DNA of 64,000 nucleotides from Terracoccus sp. 273MFTsu3.1 (lineage in GTDB: Bacteria; Actinomycetota; Actinomycetes; Actinomycetales; Dermatophilaceae). Location: NCBI RefSeq assembly GCF_000383675.1, contig NZ_KB911823.1, positions 1,095 through 65,094 of the forward strand. The letters run 5' to 3'. Positions 26,724-38,026 of this stretch are shown piece by piece. Every line of letters starts with the position of its first letter. Position 1 is the first letter of the stretch. The position numbers were made by a program, and so were the translations under genes. The notes beneath the pieces are model-generated. The model did not search any database. It was not told the DNA's origin and worked only from the letters and a program-made list of their open reading frames with translations.

Positions 26724-28127
26724 GTGATGTCGAACAGCACGGAGGACCTCTTCGGTGCGGCCTCCGCCGCCGAGCGCGGCGAGCAGCCGGCGTCGGCAGG
26801 CGTCGCCCCGCTCGCCGTCCGGATGCGGCCCCGCACCCTCGACGAGGTCCGCGGCCAGGGCAAGGTGCTGCGCCCCGGCAGCCCGCTCCGCCGGCTCATC
26901 GAAGGATCAGGCGGTGCCGCCGGCCCGCTCTCCGCGATCCTCTGGGGGCCGCCCGGGACGGGCAAGACGACACTCGCCCACCTCGTGGCCACCGCGGCCG
27001 AACGCCGCTTCGTCGAGCTCTCCGCCGTCACGGCCGGGGTCAAGGACGTCCGGTCGGTCATGGAGTCGGCCGTGCGCGAGCGGGACCTCTACAGCCGCCA
27101 GACCGTGCTCTTCCTCGACGAGATCCACCGCTTCACCAAGGCCCAGCAGGACGCCCTGCTCCCGGGCGTGGAGAACCGCACCGTCATCCTCGTGGCAGCG
27201 ACGACGGAGAACCCGTCGTTCAGCATCATCGCGCCCCTGCTGTCGCGCTCGGTGCTCGTCACGCTCGAGTCCCTGTCCGACGGGGAGATCGCCGAGCTGC
27301 TCGCCGCCGCGCTCGCGGACGAGCGCGGGTTCGGTGGCGCACACACGATGGCCGGCGACGCCACTGACCACCTCGTCCGGATCGCGGGCGGCGACGCGCG
27401 GCGGGCACTGACCTCGCTCGAGGCAGCCGCCGGTGTCGCGCTCGACGCGCAGCCTGCGGGCCGGATGTCCGACGACCCCGTCGAGATCACCCTCGCGCAC
27501 GTCGAGCAGGCCGTCGCCCAGGCGGCCGTCCGCTACGACCGTGCGGGCGACCAGCACTACGACGTGGCGAGTGCGCTCATCAAGTCGATGCGCGGCAGCG
27601 ACGTCGACGCCGCCCTGCACTACCTCGCGCGGATGCTCGAGGCGGGGGAGGACCCCCGCTTCATCGCTCGCCGCATCGTCATCTCCGCCAGCGAGGACGT
27701 CGGGATGGGCGACCCGACAGCCCTCCAGACGGCCGTGGCCGCGATGCACGCGGTGGCGCAGATCGGCATGCCGGAGGCGCGGATCATCCTCGCTCAGGCA
27801 GTCGTGCACAACGCCATGGCACCCAAGTCCAACGCGGCATACCTCGGCATCAACGAGGCCATCGCCGACGTACGCGCGGGGCGGGGCGGCGTCGTACCCG
27901 CGCACCTGCGGGGGAGCGGCTACGCCGGGGCCGAGCGCCTCGGCCACGGAAAGGGCTACGTCTACGCCCACGACGAGCCCGACGGGGTCGCCGCGCAGCA
28001 GTACCTCCCGGACGACCTCCACGACGCCGTCAGCTACTACCGCCCCACGGACCGCGGGTTCGAGGAGCGCCTCCGGGCGCGCTGGGAATGGCTCTCGGGA
28101 CGTCTGGGGCGCACGCGCGGAGAGTGA
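26724..28127 (+). CDS. rarA: Replication-associated recombination protein A
   Basis: 467 residues, AAA+ ATPase related to clamp-loader subunits; acts at stalled forks. Walker A GPPGTGKT at 75-82, Walker B FLDEIHRF near 130, sensor 1 AATTENPSF near 155; the C-terminal MgsA tetramerisation domain has [27 protein letters not shown]. In M. tuberculosis rarA (Rv2559c) is close to alaS, as here; here a dpp operon lies between. Confidence 0.93.
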   Translation: MMSNSTEDLFGAASAAERGEQPASAGVAPLAVRMRPRTLDEVRGQGKVLRPGSPLRRLIEGSGGAAGPLSAILWGPPGTGKTTLAHLVATAAERRFVELSAVTAGVKDVRSVMESAVRERDLYSRQTVLFLDEIHRFTKAQQDALLPGVENRTVILVAATTENPSFSIIAPLLSRSVLVTLESLSDGEIAELLAAALADERGFGGAHTMAGDATDHLVRIAGGDARRALTSLEAAAGVALDAQPAGRMSDDPVEITLAHVEQAVAQAAVRYDRAGDQHYDVASALIKSMRGSDVDAALHYLARMLEAGEDPRFIARRIVISASEDVGMGDPTALQTAVAAMHAVAQIGMPEARIILAQAVVHNAMAPKSNAAYLGINEAIADVRAGRGGVVPAHLRGSGYAGAERLGHGKGYVYAHDEPDGVAAQQYLPDDLHDAVSYYRPTDRGFEERLRARWEWLSGRLGRTRGE

Positions 28128-28389
28128 CCGGAGGGACGTGTCTGCCGGTGCGTGGTCGGGGATTGTTTCGGCCCTGCCACGCGTGGACGGACATTGTGTC
28201 GCGGGACGTGGTGCTCGGTAACGATTTGTCATCCATGCACGTCTCGATGCTTGGACAGCGCGAAACTGTGTGGCAGGCTCGCGTCGTCCCGGCGGGGGTG
28301 GCATCCGGATCATCTGGTGTGCTCCCGAGGGCGGCTCGGGTGACGAATCCCCGGGTCGGATGTGATCCCACAAGGATGGAGACAACGCG
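28128..28389 (+). promoter_or_regulatory. Promoter region of the dpp-type operon
   Basis: TTGGAC at 28251-28256, a 17-base spacer and CAGGCT at 28274-28279 form the best promoter candidate, giving a ~105-base leader. The 10-base palindrome CCACGCGTGG (28177-28186) could be an operator. RBS GGAGA (28378-28382) is seven bases before TTG 28390 but 16 before ATG 28399, so it supports the TTG start. No terminator for rarA is visible. Confidence 0.45.
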
Positions 28390-29430
28390 TTGAACGCAAT
28401 GCCGGAGCCCTCAGCAGCAACGCTGACCGAGGAATCCGAGGAGACGTCTTCGACGACCGCCCCTGAGCACCAGGAGGTCCGCACCGGACGCTCTCCCGGC
28501 CAGGTGGCCTGGGCCCGGCTCAAGCGGGACAAGGTCGCGATCATCTGCTCCGCCATCATCCTGTTCTTCCTGCTCGTCGCGATCTTCGCCCCGTTCCTCG
28601 TCTCGCTCGAGGCGGTCGACCCCATCACCGGCGCGAAGGCCGACCCGAGCACCGTGCACACCGAGCTCGTCGACTTCAACGGTCTGCCAACGGTCGGGGC
28701 CAGCTCGGCCCACTGGCTCGGCGTCGAGCCGCGCCTCGGTCGCGACCTCTTCGCCCGCTGGGCCTACGGCGCCCGCCCCTCGCTCGTCATCGGCTTCGTC
28801 GCGGCCTTCGCGTCGACGCTCGTCGGCGTGGCCCTCGGCCTCATCGGTGGCTACCTCGGTGGCGCCTCCGACAAGGTCATCTCCTGGGTCATCGACTTCT
28901 TCCTGTCGCTGCCGATCCTGCTGCTCGTCCTGGCGATCATCCCGATCATGCAGAAGCGCATCGCGGCCGGTGGCGACCTGACCCCGGAGGAGACGTCGAC
29001 GATCCGCTTCTGGGTCCTCATCGTCATCCTCGTCGTGTTCGGGTGGATGGGGCTGGCACGACTCGTGCGTGGTGAGGTCAAGAGCCTGCGCGAGCGGGAG
29101 TTCGTCCAGGCCGCCCGAGCCATCGGCGTGCCGACCCGCTCGATCCTCTTCCGCGAGATCCTGCCCAACCTCGTCGGCCCGATCATCGTCTCCGCCTCGA
29201 TCGCCGTCCCGGCCTACATCACCTACGAGGCGACGCTGAGCTACCTCGGCGCCGGTCTCGTCGAGCCCACGGCCTCATGGGGCCGCACCATCGCCGACGC
29301 CCAGAACCTCTTCGCCACGTACCCCCTGTGGCTCTGGCCGTCCGTCATCGGCCTCTCGCTGCTCGTCCTCGCCCTGAGCCTGCTCGGCGACTCGATCCGC
29401 GACGCGTTCGACCCCACCAGCCGCCGCTGA
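28390..29430 (+). CDS. Peptide ABC transporter permease (DppC/OppC type)
   Basis: 346 residues; TTG start chosen from RBS spacing. A disordered N-terminus of 30 residues leads to the OppC_N helix (VAIICSAIILFFLLVAIFAPF). The permease core has six helices in all, and the EAA loop REFVQAARAIGVPTRSILFRE contacts the ATPase. It imports oligopeptides or similar solutes with the genes downstream. Unusually it precedes the binding-protein gene; most dpp operons start with the binding protein or the B permease. Confidence 0.9.
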   Translation: MNAMPEPSAATLTEESEETSSTTAPEHQEVRTGRSPGQVAWARLKRDKVAIICSAIILFFLLVAIFAPFLVSLEAVDPITGAKADPSTVHTELVDFNGLPTVGASSAHWLGVEPRLGRDLFARWAYGARPSLVIGFVAAFASTLVGVALGLIGGYLGGASDKVISWVIDFFLSLPILLLVLAIIPIMQKRIAAGGDLTPEETSTIRFWVLIVILVVFGWMGLARLVRGEVKSLREREFVQAARAIGVPTRSILFREILPNLVGPIIVSASIAVPAYITYEATLSYLGAGLVEPTASWGRTIADAQNLFATYPLWLWPSVIGLSLLVLALSLLGDSIRDAFDPTSRR

Positions 29431-29500
29431 CCCCACCGGGTCACGGTCACCAGATGTTCTCGGCAAAACGCCGGGACAAGCACAAAGGGAGCAAACAACA

Positions 29501-31276
29501 ATGCGCTGGACCAAAGTCCTGACCGTGGGAGCCGCGGCTTCCCTCGGCTTCGTCGCGGCCTGCGGAGCACCTGCCGCCAACAACGGCGGTGCCGGTGGCA
29601 CCAACGGCACGGGTGGCAAGGTCGACACCGCCGGTGCCGCCCTCGACCCCAACGCCAAGGGCCCGGCCCCGGAGATCCCCGGCGCGAAGAAGGGTGGCAT
29701 CCTCACGGTGCCCTACTCCTCGACGCCCGCCAACATGGACCCGAGCGACCAGTTCTTCCAGGACACGGCCGTCATCTTCTCGCTCACGCACCGCGCCCTG
29801 ACGACCTACGTCAGCCGTGACGGCAAGCAGGTCCTCGTTCCGGACCTCGCGACCGACCTCGGCAAGGCGTCCGAGGACGGCCTGACGTGGACGTTCACGC
29901 TCAAGGACGGCATCAAGTACGAGGACGGCACGCCGGTCAAGGCCGCCGACATCGTCTTCGCCGCGAAGCGCTCGTTCGACCCCGACCTCGCGGCCAACGG
30001 CCCGACGTACCAGCGCGAGTTCTTCAAGGGTGGCGCCGACTACCAGGGCCCCTACAAGGGCGACAAGAACTGGAAGGGTGTCGAGGCTCCCGACGACAAG
30101 ACCGTCGTCTTCCACCTCGAGAAGCGCTTCGAGACGCTGCCCTACTTCGTCTCCTTCAACCAGTTCACGCCGATCCCCGAGGCGAAGGACAAGAAGGCCG
30201 ACTACCAGCTGCACCCGCTCGCCACCGGCCCGTACATGTTCGACAAGTACACCCCCGGCACCGAGCTGGTCCTCAAGCGCAACCCCAACTGGGACCCGGC
30301 CACCGACCCGGCGCGTCACAACTACCCCGACGGCTTCCACTTCAAGTGGGGCGTCGACACCATCAAGACGCAGACGGCCATCCTCGCCTCCAACGGTGAC
30401 GACGCCACGAGCCTCAACTGGGACGCCATCGACTCCTCGCTCATCCCGCAGATCGAGGGCGACAAGAAGGCCCAGTTCGAGGAGGGCCCCTCCTCGTGCG
30501 TGCTCATGGTCAACATGGACGCCCGCAAGATCCCGCTCGAGATCCGCAAGGCCATCGCCGTGGCGTGGCCCTTCGACTCGATCCACAAGGCCGGCGGTGA
30601 GACCACGCACTCGTTCTCGCCCGCCAGCACGATCATCCCGCCGCAGATCCCCGGCCACCTCGACTACACGGCCGAGGCCGCCCCGGGCTTCAAGATGAAC
30701 GGCCAGGGCGACGGCAACCCGACGATGGCCAAGGACATGCTTGCCAAGGCCGGCTACGGCCCCGACAAGCCGTTCGAGCTCATCTACTACTACACGAACG
30801 ACGACGACATCGCTCAGAAGGTCAACCAGGTCCGCAAGCAGAAGCTCGAGGCCGCTGGCTTCAAGGTTCAGGACATCGGTGTCCCCGGAGCCGAGCGTCG
30901 CAAGATCGTCGGCGACCCCAAGGGCAAGTACAACATGCTCCAGTCGCCGCGTGGATGGTGCTTCGACTGGCCGTCCGCCGACTCGATCATCCCGCCCACC
31001 TTCGGCACGATCGCCCTCTCGGGTGGTAGCACGACGTTCGGTAACTTCTCCGACGCCAAGATCGACGCCGAGATCAAGCGCATCCAGAACCTCTCCATCA
31101 CGGAGCAGGGCCCGGAGTGGGGCAAGATGGACAAGTGGCTGACGGAGAACTACCTCCTGGCCATCCCGGACAACAACGACAAGGGCAACTCGGTCTTCGG
31201 TACGAAGGTCAAGAACGTCCACAACAACCCGAACAAGGGTATGCCGGACCTCACCGACGTGTGGCTCGACCAGTAA
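29501..31276 (+). CDS. Peptide ABC transporter substrate-binding lipoprotein
   Basis: 591 residues. Lipoprotein signal peptide with lipobox FVAAC, Cys21; a Gly/Asn-rich linker follows to about residue 65. SBP family 5 fold: LTWTFTLKDGIKYEDGTPVKAADIVFA near 130 is the family signature. Captures peptides or other solutes outside the membrane and hands them to the permeases. RBS AAGGGAG precedes the ATG. TAA stop. A strong hairpin between this gene and the next permease probably raises its expression relative to the downstream genes. Confidence 0.92.
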   Translation: MRWTKVLTVGAAASLGFVAACGAPAANNGGAGGTNGTGGKVDTAGAALDPNAKGPAPEIPGAKKGGILTVPYSSTPANMDPSDQFFQDTAVIFSLTHRALTTYVSRDGKQVLVPDLATDLGKASEDGLTWTFTLKDGIKYEDGTPVKAADIVFAAKRSFDPDLAANGPTYQREFFKGGADYQGPYKGDKNWKGVEAPDDKTVVFHLEKRFETLPYFVSFNQFTPIPEAKDKKADYQLHPLATGPYMFDKYTPGTELVLKRNPNWDPATDPARHNYPDGFHFKWGVDTIKTQTAILASNGDDATSLNWDAIDSSLIPQIEGDKKAQFEEGPSSCVLMVNMDARKIPLEIRKAIAVAWPFDSIHKAGGETTHSFSPASTIIPPQIPGHLDYTAEAAPGFKMNGQGDGNPTMAKDMLAKAGYGPDKPFELIYYYTNDDDIAQKVNQVRKQKLEAAGFKVQDIGVPGAERRKIVGDPKGKYNMLQSPRGWCFDWPSADSIIPPTFGTIALSGGSTTFGNFSDAKIDAEIKRIQNLSITEQGPEWGKMDKWLTENYLLAIPDNNDKGNSVFGTKVKNVHNNPNKGMPDLTDVWLDQ

Positions 31277-31326
31277 GTCGTCAGTGACAGCGCCCCTCCG
31301 GGGGAGCAAGATCTGAACTGACAGCC

Positions 31327-31361
31327 GTGGTGGGGGTCCGGGTTTCCCGGGCCCCCACCAC
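31327..31361 (+). terminator. Strong hairpin between binding protein and permease genes
   Basis: 16-base stem GTGGTGGGGGTCCGGG / CCCGGGCCCCCACCAC with one T-G pair and a TTT loop. It lies 50 bases after the binding-protein stop and 30 before dppB-type GTG. In transporter operons such hairpins act as partial terminators or RNA stabilisers, giving excess binding protein. Confidence 0.8.
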
Positions 31362-31390
31362 CGGCGCCCACCTCGTTTGGAAGGCAAAAC

Positions 31391-32377
31391 GTGCTCACGT
31401 ACATCCTCAGGCGGTTGGCTCTCGCCCTGAGCGTCATCATGGCCACCCTGGTCTCGGCGTTCCTGCTGTTCTTCGCCGGACCCGCCGACCCGGCCCAGGC
31501 CATGTGCCCCGAGACCAAGTGCAACCCCGCTCGGCTCGAGGCCATCACCAAGAGCATCGGGCTGGACAAGCCCCTCATCGAGCAGTTCCTCACGTACTTC
31601 AAGGGACTCTTCGTCGGCCGTGACTTCGTGTACGCCGGTGACACCGTCCACTGCGGCGCTCCCTGCCTCGGCTTCTCCTTCGTGACGCGTCGTTCCGTCA
31701 ACGAGGAGCTCTTCACCCGCTTCCCGAACACCGTCGTGCTGGCCCTGATGGCCGCCGTGGTGTTCGTGACGGTGGGCGTGACGCTCGGCATCATCGCGGC
31801 GGTCCGCCGCGGTTCAGGGACCGACCGCGGGCTCGTCGGCGCCTCCCAGGTGCTCGGCTCGATCCCGTACTACGTCCTCGCGCTCCTCGTCGCGCTCTAC
31901 CCGGTCATCCTGTGGAACGTCCTTCCGCAGTACTCCGCGATATCCGCCGGAGTCGGTCCCTACTTCATGGGCATGCTCGCCCCGGCCCTGATCCTCGGGC
32001 TCGTCACGGCGTCGTCCTACGTGCGATACACCCGCAACTCGATGATCGAGACGCTGTCGATGGACTACATCCGGACGGCACGGTCCAAGGGCATCAACGA
32101 GCGCACCGTCCTGTTCAAGCACGGCTTCCGCGCCGCGATGAGCCCGATCGCCACGATCCTGGGCCTCGACATCGCCGCGCTGCTGACCGGAACGCTCATC
32201 ACGGAGCAGATCTTCGGTGTCGACGGCATCGGCCGTCGCGGCCTCGCGGCCCTCCGGTCCTTCGACCTGCCCGTCATCATGGGCACCGTGCTCATCGGAG
32301 CCGTCGTCGTCGTGGTCATGAACCTCGTCGTCGACATCGCGTACTCCTTCATCGACCCGCGAGTGAGGCTTTCGTGA
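31391..32377 (+). CDS. Peptide ABC transporter permease (DppB/OppB type)
   Basis: 328 residues from GTG 31391. N-terminus MLTYILRRLALALSVIMATLVSAFLLFFAG fits the OppB group. Six helices; EAA loop MDYIRTARSKGINERTVLFKHGFR. An extra extracytoplasmic segment near residues 85-105 contains two Cys (HCGAPCLGF), plus two near 38-44 (MCPETKCNP), possibly disulphide bonded. Pairs with the DppC-type permease upstream. Stop overlaps the next gene by four bases. Confidence 0.9.
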   Translation: MLTYILRRLALALSVIMATLVSAFLLFFAGPADPAQAMCPETKCNPARLEAITKSIGLDKPLIEQFLTYFKGLFVGRDFVYAGDTVHCGAPCLGFSFVTRRSVNEELFTRFPNTVVLALMAAVVFVTVGVTLGIIAAVRRGSGTDRGLVGASQVLGSIPYYVLALLVALYPVILWNVLPQYSAISAGVGPYFMGMLAPALILGLVTASSYVRYTRNSMIETLSMDYIRTARSKGINERTVLFKHGFRAAMSPIATILGLDIAALLTGTLITEQIFGVDGIGRRGLAALRSFDLPVIMGTVLIGAVVVVVMNLVVDIAYSFIDPRVRLS

Positions 32378-33440
32378 CCGCGACCGTTCCCACCATCTCG
32401 ACCCAGACCGCTGAAGCCCGCAACGCCGGCGACGTCGTCCTCGACGTCAACGACCTCTCGGTGGCCTTCCCCACCGAGGAGGGTGTGGTCAAGGCCGTCT
32501 CCAACCTCACCTACCAGGCCCGCCTCGGCCGCACGCTCGCCATCGTCGGCGAGTCCGGCTCCGGCAAGTCGGTCAGCAGCATGGCGGTGCTCGGTCTGCA
32601 CAACCCCAAGCGCACCCAGATCACGGGCAGCATCAAGCTCGACGGCATCGAGCTCGTCGGCGCACAGAACTCGACGTTCCAGAAGATCCGCAGCACCAAG
32701 GCCGCGATGGTCTTCCAGGACCCGCAGAGCTCGCTCCACCCCTTCCACAAGGTGGGCCGCCAGATCGCCGAGGCCTACCAGGCCCACAACAAGGTGAGCA
32801 AGCAGGTGGCCCTCAAGCGAGCCGTCGAGATGCTCGACCTCGTCGGGATCCCGAACCCGCAGCGGCGCGCCAACTCCTACCCGCACGAGTTCTCGGGCGG
32901 CATGCGCCAGCGCGCGATGATCGCGCTCGGGCTCGTCAACAACCCCAAGCTGCTCATCGCCGACGAGCCCACGACGGCCCTCGACGTCACGGTGCAGGCG
33001 CAGATCCTCGACCTCGTCAACGACCTCCAGAAGGAGTTCGGCTCGGCGGTCATCCTCATCACGCACGACCTCGCGGTCGTGGCCGAGACGGCTGACGACA
33101 TCCTCGTGATGTATGCCGGTCGCGGCGTCGAGAAGGGCAGCGCCAAGGAGGTGCTGGCCCAGCCGTCGCACCCCTACACCTACGGGCTGCTCCAGTCGCT
33201 GCCGTCGCACTCCGAGGACCTCGAGGAGCTCAAGGCGATCAAGGGCACACCGCCCAGCCTGCTCAACCTGCCGTCGGGCTGCTCGTTCCACCCGCGCTGC
33301 GAGTTCAAGACGCAGGTCGAGGGCGACGCCTGCTGGACCGTGCTGCCCGAGTGGCGCCCGACCCCGGGCCTGTCCAACCGTGAGATCCGCTGTCACCTGG
33401 CCGACCCCGTGGCCACGCTGCAGCACGACGAGGGAGCCCG

Positions 33441-33444
<4 letters not shown>
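32374..33444 (+). CDS. Peptide ABC transporter ATPase (DppD/OppD type)
   Basis: 356 residues from GTG 32374. Walker A GESGSGKS at 59-66, signature FSGGMRQRAMIALGL, Walker B LLIADEPTTALDVT, and the C-terminal oligopeptide-family extension with Cys residues (GCSFHPRCEF) that in relatives bind an Fe-S cluster. Energises import with the DppF-type partner. Coupled to both neighbours by four-base overlaps. Confidence 0.93.
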
Positions 33445-34493
<1,049 letters not shown>

Positions 34494-34539
34494 GGTCGGA
34501 GTGAGCGCCGATGGCGCGACGTGGCACGACGTGTGCCGC

Positions 34540-34569
34540 CGGGCCGGCTCCCGCACGGGGGCCGGCCCG
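34540..34569 (+). terminator. Terminator of the dpp-type operon
   Basis: CGGGCCGGC / GCCGGCCCG with a T-G pair and an inner CCCG/CGGG stem, giving a near-continuous hairpin 46 bases after the stop codon. Confidence 0.8.
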
Positions 34570-34617
34570 AGCGGCATACCCGGGCAAAGGTGGTGGGACG
34601 AGTCTCACGCGGTCCGT

Positions 34618-34623
34618 TAGGGT
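34618..34623 (+). promoter_or_regulatory. -10 hexamer of alaS promoter
   Basis: TAGGGT; the hexamer 17 bases upstream is GGGACG, a poor -35. A start here gives a leader of about 215 bases. Confidence 0.4.
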
Positions 34624-34716
34624 TGAACCACCTCGGCGCGAGCGTGCGCCGACGACCGAAGGACGATGACCGTGGCCCACCAGGGACCCAGGCCGACCCG
34701 GAGCGGTGGCCTGCAG

Positions 34717-34775
34717 CCGGCGAGGCGAGCTCGCCGGGGGTCAGCCGCGCCCGAGTGAGGCGCCTCGCTGACCCC
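34717..34775 (+). promoter_or_regulatory. Two successive hairpins in alaS leader
   Basis: Hairpin 1: CCGGCGA/TCGCCGG (34717-34737), with the alternative palindrome GGCGAGCTCGCC. Hairpin 2: GGGGTCAGC/GCTGACCCC (34737-34775). They share one base. The arrangement would suit an attenuator or translational control element, but nothing ties it to a known class. Confidence 0.4.
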
Positions 34776-34845
34776 GCCCCCGCCCGCCCGTCCGCACGCG
34801 CGACGGGCTCTCGCAGACCACACCCGTCGACCCCAAGGACTCATC

Positions 34846-37518
34846 ATGGAAACCGCTGAGATCAGGCGTCGTTGGCTCTCGTACTTCGGCAGCCGCGGCC
34901 ACACCGTCGTGCCGAGCGCCCCGCTCGTGCACGAGGACCCGAACCTGCTGTTCGTCAACGCCGGCATGGTCCCCTTCAAGCCGTACTTCCTCGGTCAGGA
35001 GACCCCGCAGTTCTCGCGCGCCACGAGCGTGCAGAAGTGCGTGCGGACCCTCGACATCGAGGAGGTCGGCAAGACCACCCGGCACGGCACGTTCTTCCAG
35101 ATGAACGGCAACTTCAGCTTCGGCGACTACTTCAAGGAAGGCGCGATCGAGCTCGCGTGGGAGCTCATCACCCGCAGCCAGGCCGAGGGCGGCCTCGGGT
35201 TCGAGGAGAAGGACCTCTACGCGTCCGTCTACTTCGAGGACGACGAGGCGATCGCGCTCTGGAAGAAGATCGCCGGCCTCTCCGACGACCGCATCGTGCG
35301 CCTCGGGCGCAAGGACAACTACTGGAACATGGGCGTCGCCGGTCCCGGCGGCCCGTGCTCCGAGATCCTCCTCGACCGCGGCCGCGAGTTCGGTGCCGAC
35401 GGTGACTGGGAGGCGGGCGACCGCTACCTCGAGTTCTGGAACCTCGTCTTCATGCAGTACGAGCTCGAGAACGTCCGGTCGAAGGAGGACTTCGACATCG
35501 CGGGCGAGCTGCCCAAGCGCAACATCGACACCGGCATGGGGCTCGAGCGCGTCGCGTTCCTGCTCCAGGGTGTCGACAACATCTACGAGACCGACGAGGT
35601 CTTCCCGGTCATCGCGGCCGCTGAGGACCTCACGGGCCGTCGCTACGGCGCCGACCACGAGGACGACGTGCGCTTCCGCGTCGTCGCCGACCACGTGCGC
35701 AGCTCGCTCATGCTCATCGGCGACGGCGTCACCCCCGGCAACGAGGGCCGCGGCTACGTCCTGCGCCGCCTCTTGCGCCGTGCGGTCCGCTCGATGCGCC
35801 TGCTCGGCGTCGACGCGCCGACCCTCGAGCAGCTGTTGCCGGTCAGCATGGAGCGGATGAAGTCCTCCTACCCCGAGCTCGAGACCGACTTCCACCGGAT
35901 CAGCCAGGTCGCGTACGCCGAGGAGGACGCCTTCCGTCGCACGCTGAGCTCGGGCACGACGATCCTCGACACGGCGGTGGCGCGGGCCAAGTCGTCCGGT
36001 GCGACGACCCTCGGCGGGGCCGAGGCGTTCGCGCTGCACGACACGTACGGCTTCCCGATCGACCTGACGCTCGAGATGGCTGCGGAGCAGGGCCTGCAGG
36101 TCGACGAGCCCGGCTTCCGCCGGCTCATGGGCGAGCAGCGCGACCGGGCCAAGGCCGACGCGCGGGCGAAGAAGTCGGCGCACGGCGACACGAGCGTCTA
36201 CCGGCAGCTGTCCGACACCCTGGGGCGTGACGTCGAGTTCACCGGCTACGACCAGACGCTGACCGACACCCGCGTCCGAGGGCTGATCCGCGACGGCGCC
36301 GTCGTCGACCGCGTCGGTCCCGGCGACGAGATCGAGATCGTGCTCGACCGCACGCCGCTCTACGCGGAGTCCGGTGGTCAACAGGCCGACCACGGGCACA
36401 TCCGCCTCGCGAACGGTGCCCTCATCGAGGTCACCGACGTCCAGCGACCCATCACCGGCCTCGTCGTGCACCGCGCGAGAGTGCTCGAGGGTGAGGCCGG
36501 TCTGGGCGACGACGCCGAGGCGGAGGTGGACGTCGTGCGCCGCCGGTCGATCTCGCGCGCCCACACGGCGACCCACATGGTGCACCAGGCCCTGCGCGAC
36601 GAGCTCGGTGACACGGCGACCCAGGCCGGGTCCGAGAACTCCCCGGGCCGCCTGCGCTTCGACTTCAAGTCGCTGCAGGCCGTCCCGGCCGCCGCGATGG
36701 GCGAGATCGAGGGGCGGATCAACGCCGTGCTCCTCGACGACCTGCCCGTCACGGCGGACGTCATGAACATCGACGCGGCGAAGAAGCTCGGTGCCATGGC
36801 GCTCTTCGGCGAGAAGTACGGCGAACGGGTCCGGGTCGTCTCGATCGGCGAGTGGTCGCGTGAGCTGTGTGTCGGCACGCACACGCCTCGGGTCGGCCAG
36901 ATCGGCGTCGTCAAGCTGCTCGGTGAGAGCTCGATCGGCTCCGGCGTGCGGCGCGTCGAGGCGCTCGTGGGCGCCGACGCGTACTCCCACCTCGCCCGCG
37001 AGGCCACGATCGTCAGCCAGCTGACGGACACGCTCGGGGTCCGCCGGGACGAGCTGCCCGACCGCATCGCGACCATCCTCGGACGGCTGCGCGACGCCGA
37101 GAAGGAGATCGCCGCCGTGCGCCAGAGCCAGGTGCTCGGGGCCGCGGCCGGTCTCGTCCAGTCGGCGCGCGACATCGCCGGCGTGACGTTCGTCAGCCAC
37201 GATGCGGGTGACGGCGTCACCGGCGACGACCTGCGCAAGCTCGTCACCGACGTGCGCGGCCGCCTCGGCAACGACCGTCCGGTGCTCGTGTCGATGGCCT
37301 CGGTGGCCTCCGGTCGCCCGGTCGTCATCGTCGCGACGAACGAGCGCGCCCGCGAGATCGGCCTCAAGGCCGGTGCGTTCGTCAAGCTCGCCGCCCAGGC
37401 TCTCGGCGGGGGCGGTGGCGGCAAGGACGACCTCGCCCAGGGCGGGGGCACCGACCCGACACGCGTCTCGGTGGCTCTGGGCACCGTCGAGGACCAGCTC
37501 CGCAACCGAGGCGCCTGA
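34846..37518 (+). CDS. alaS: Alanyl-tRNA synthetase
   Basis: 890 residues, full length. Class II catalytic core from the N-terminus ([40 protein letters not shown]). Editing domain zinc ligands: HTATHMVH near 568 and [13 protein letters not shown] near 672. C-Ala/DHHA1 domain last, ending in the Gly-rich [22 protein letters not shown]. Charges tRNA-Ala and clears mischarged Ser/Gly. Heads the alaS-ruvX-mltG-aroE run also found in M. tuberculosis (Rv2555c-Rv2552c). Confidence 0.97.
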   Translation: METAEIRRRWLSYFGSRGHTVVPSAPLVHEDPNLLFVNAGMVPFKPYFLGQETPQFSRATSVQKCVRTLDIEEVGKTTRHGTFFQMNGNFSFGDYFKEGAIELAWELITRSQAEGGLGFEEKDLYASVYFEDDEAIALWKKIAGLSDDRIVRLGRKDNYWNMGVAGPGGPCSEILLDRGREFGADGDWEAGDRYLEFWNLVFMQYELENVRSKEDFDIAGELPKRNIDTGMGLERVAFLLQGVDNIYETDEVFPVIAAAEDLTGRRYGADHEDDVRFRVVADHVRSSLMLIGDGVTPGNEGRGYVLRRLLRRAVRSMRLLGVDAPTLEQLLPVSMERMKSSYPELETDFHRISQVAYAEEDAFRRTLSSGTTILDTAVARAKSSGATTLGGAEAFALHDTYGFPIDLTLEMAAEQGLQVDEPGFRRLMGEQRDRAKADARAKKSAHGDTSVYRQLSDTLGRDVEFTGYDQTLTDTRVRGLIRDGAVVDRVGPGDEIEIVLDRTPLYAESGGQQADHGHIRLANGALIEVTDVQRPITGLVVHRARVLEGEAGLGDDAEAEVDVVRRRSISRAHTATHMVHQALRDELGDTATQAGSENSPGRLRFDFKSLQAVPAAAMGEIEGRINAVLLDDLPVTADVMNIDAAKKLGAMALFGEKYGERVRVVSIGEWSRELCVGTHTPRVGQIGVVKLLGESSIGSGVRRVEALVGADAYSHLAREATIVSQLTDTLGVRRDELPDRIATILGRLRDAEKEIAAVRQSQVLGAAAGLVQSARDIAGVTFVSHDAGDGVTGDDLRKLVTDVRGRLGNDRPVLVSMASVASGRPVVIVATNERAREIGLKAGAFVKLAAQALGGGGGGKDDLAQGGGTDPTRVSVALGTVEDQLRNRGA

Positions 37519-37519
37519 C

Positions 37520-38026
37520 TTGCCCGATCCCCGCGCCCGTCCCGGTGCACGCGTCGGCGTCGACGTGGGCAACGCCCGCGTCGGCGTCGCCGCGTCGGAC
37601 GCCTCGGGCGTGCTCGCCCACCCGGTGCGCACCTTGGCCCGCGACGTCGCGGCCGACAGCGACGTCGAGGCCATCGTTGCCCTGACGCGGGAGCTGGAGG
37701 CGATCGAGGTCGTCGTCGGGCTGCCGCGGCTGCTCTCGGGCGACGAGGGTGAGGCCGCCCGCATCGCGCGCGACTACGCCGGTCGGCTCGCGGCCCGTCT
37801 GGGTACGGTGGGGGTGCGGATGGTCGATGAACGCTTGACCACCGTGGACGCGCACCGCAGACTACGCGACAGCGGCGTCCCGGGCCGGGGACAACGGGCC
37901 GTCGTCGACCAGGCCGCTGCGGTGCTCATCCTGCAGTCGGCCCTCGACACCGAAGCGCTGTCGGGCAGGCCGCCCGGAGAGACCGTCACGCCGGGGGGCA
38001 AACGGAAGAAGGAACGTCGCCGATGA
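37520..38026 (+). CDS. ruvX: RuvX/YqgF family nuclease
   Basis: 168 residues from TTG 37520, the only reasonable start; it lies two bases after the alaS stop. RNase H-like fold with catalytic Asp in GVDVGNARVGVAAS, Glu/Asp in MVDERLTTVDAHRRL and DQAAAVLILQSALDT. The family is called a putative Holliday junction resolvase and also takes part in rRNA processing. The basic C-terminal tail (KRKKERRR) may bind nucleic acid. ATGA overlap with mltG. Confidence 0.88.
   Translation: MPDPRARPGARVGVDVGNARVGVAASDASGVLAHPVRTLARDVAADSDVEAIVALTRELEAIEVVVGLPRLLSGDEGEAARIARDYAGRLAARLGTVGVRMVDERLTTVDAHRRLRDSGVPGRGQRAVVDQAAAVLILQSALDTEALSGRPPGETVTPGGKRKKERRR

Larger units (their letters stand above)
34494..34845 (+). 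other. Gap between dpp operon and alaS: terminator, promoter, structured leader
   Basis: 352 bases without a recognised gene. In order: the dpp terminator (34540-34569), one octamer copy (CGGCATAC, 34572-34579), a -10 candidate (TAGGGT, 34618-34623), a possible 30-codon ORF (34666-34758, lacking a well-placed RBS), and two successive hairpins before alaS. I see no tRNA and no T-box. Confidence 0.7.

Noticed and set aside
34494-34845. tRNA gene in the gap before alaS
   Set aside because: No acceptor stem, TTCGANNC loop or CCA-like end; the hairpins do not form a cloverleaf.
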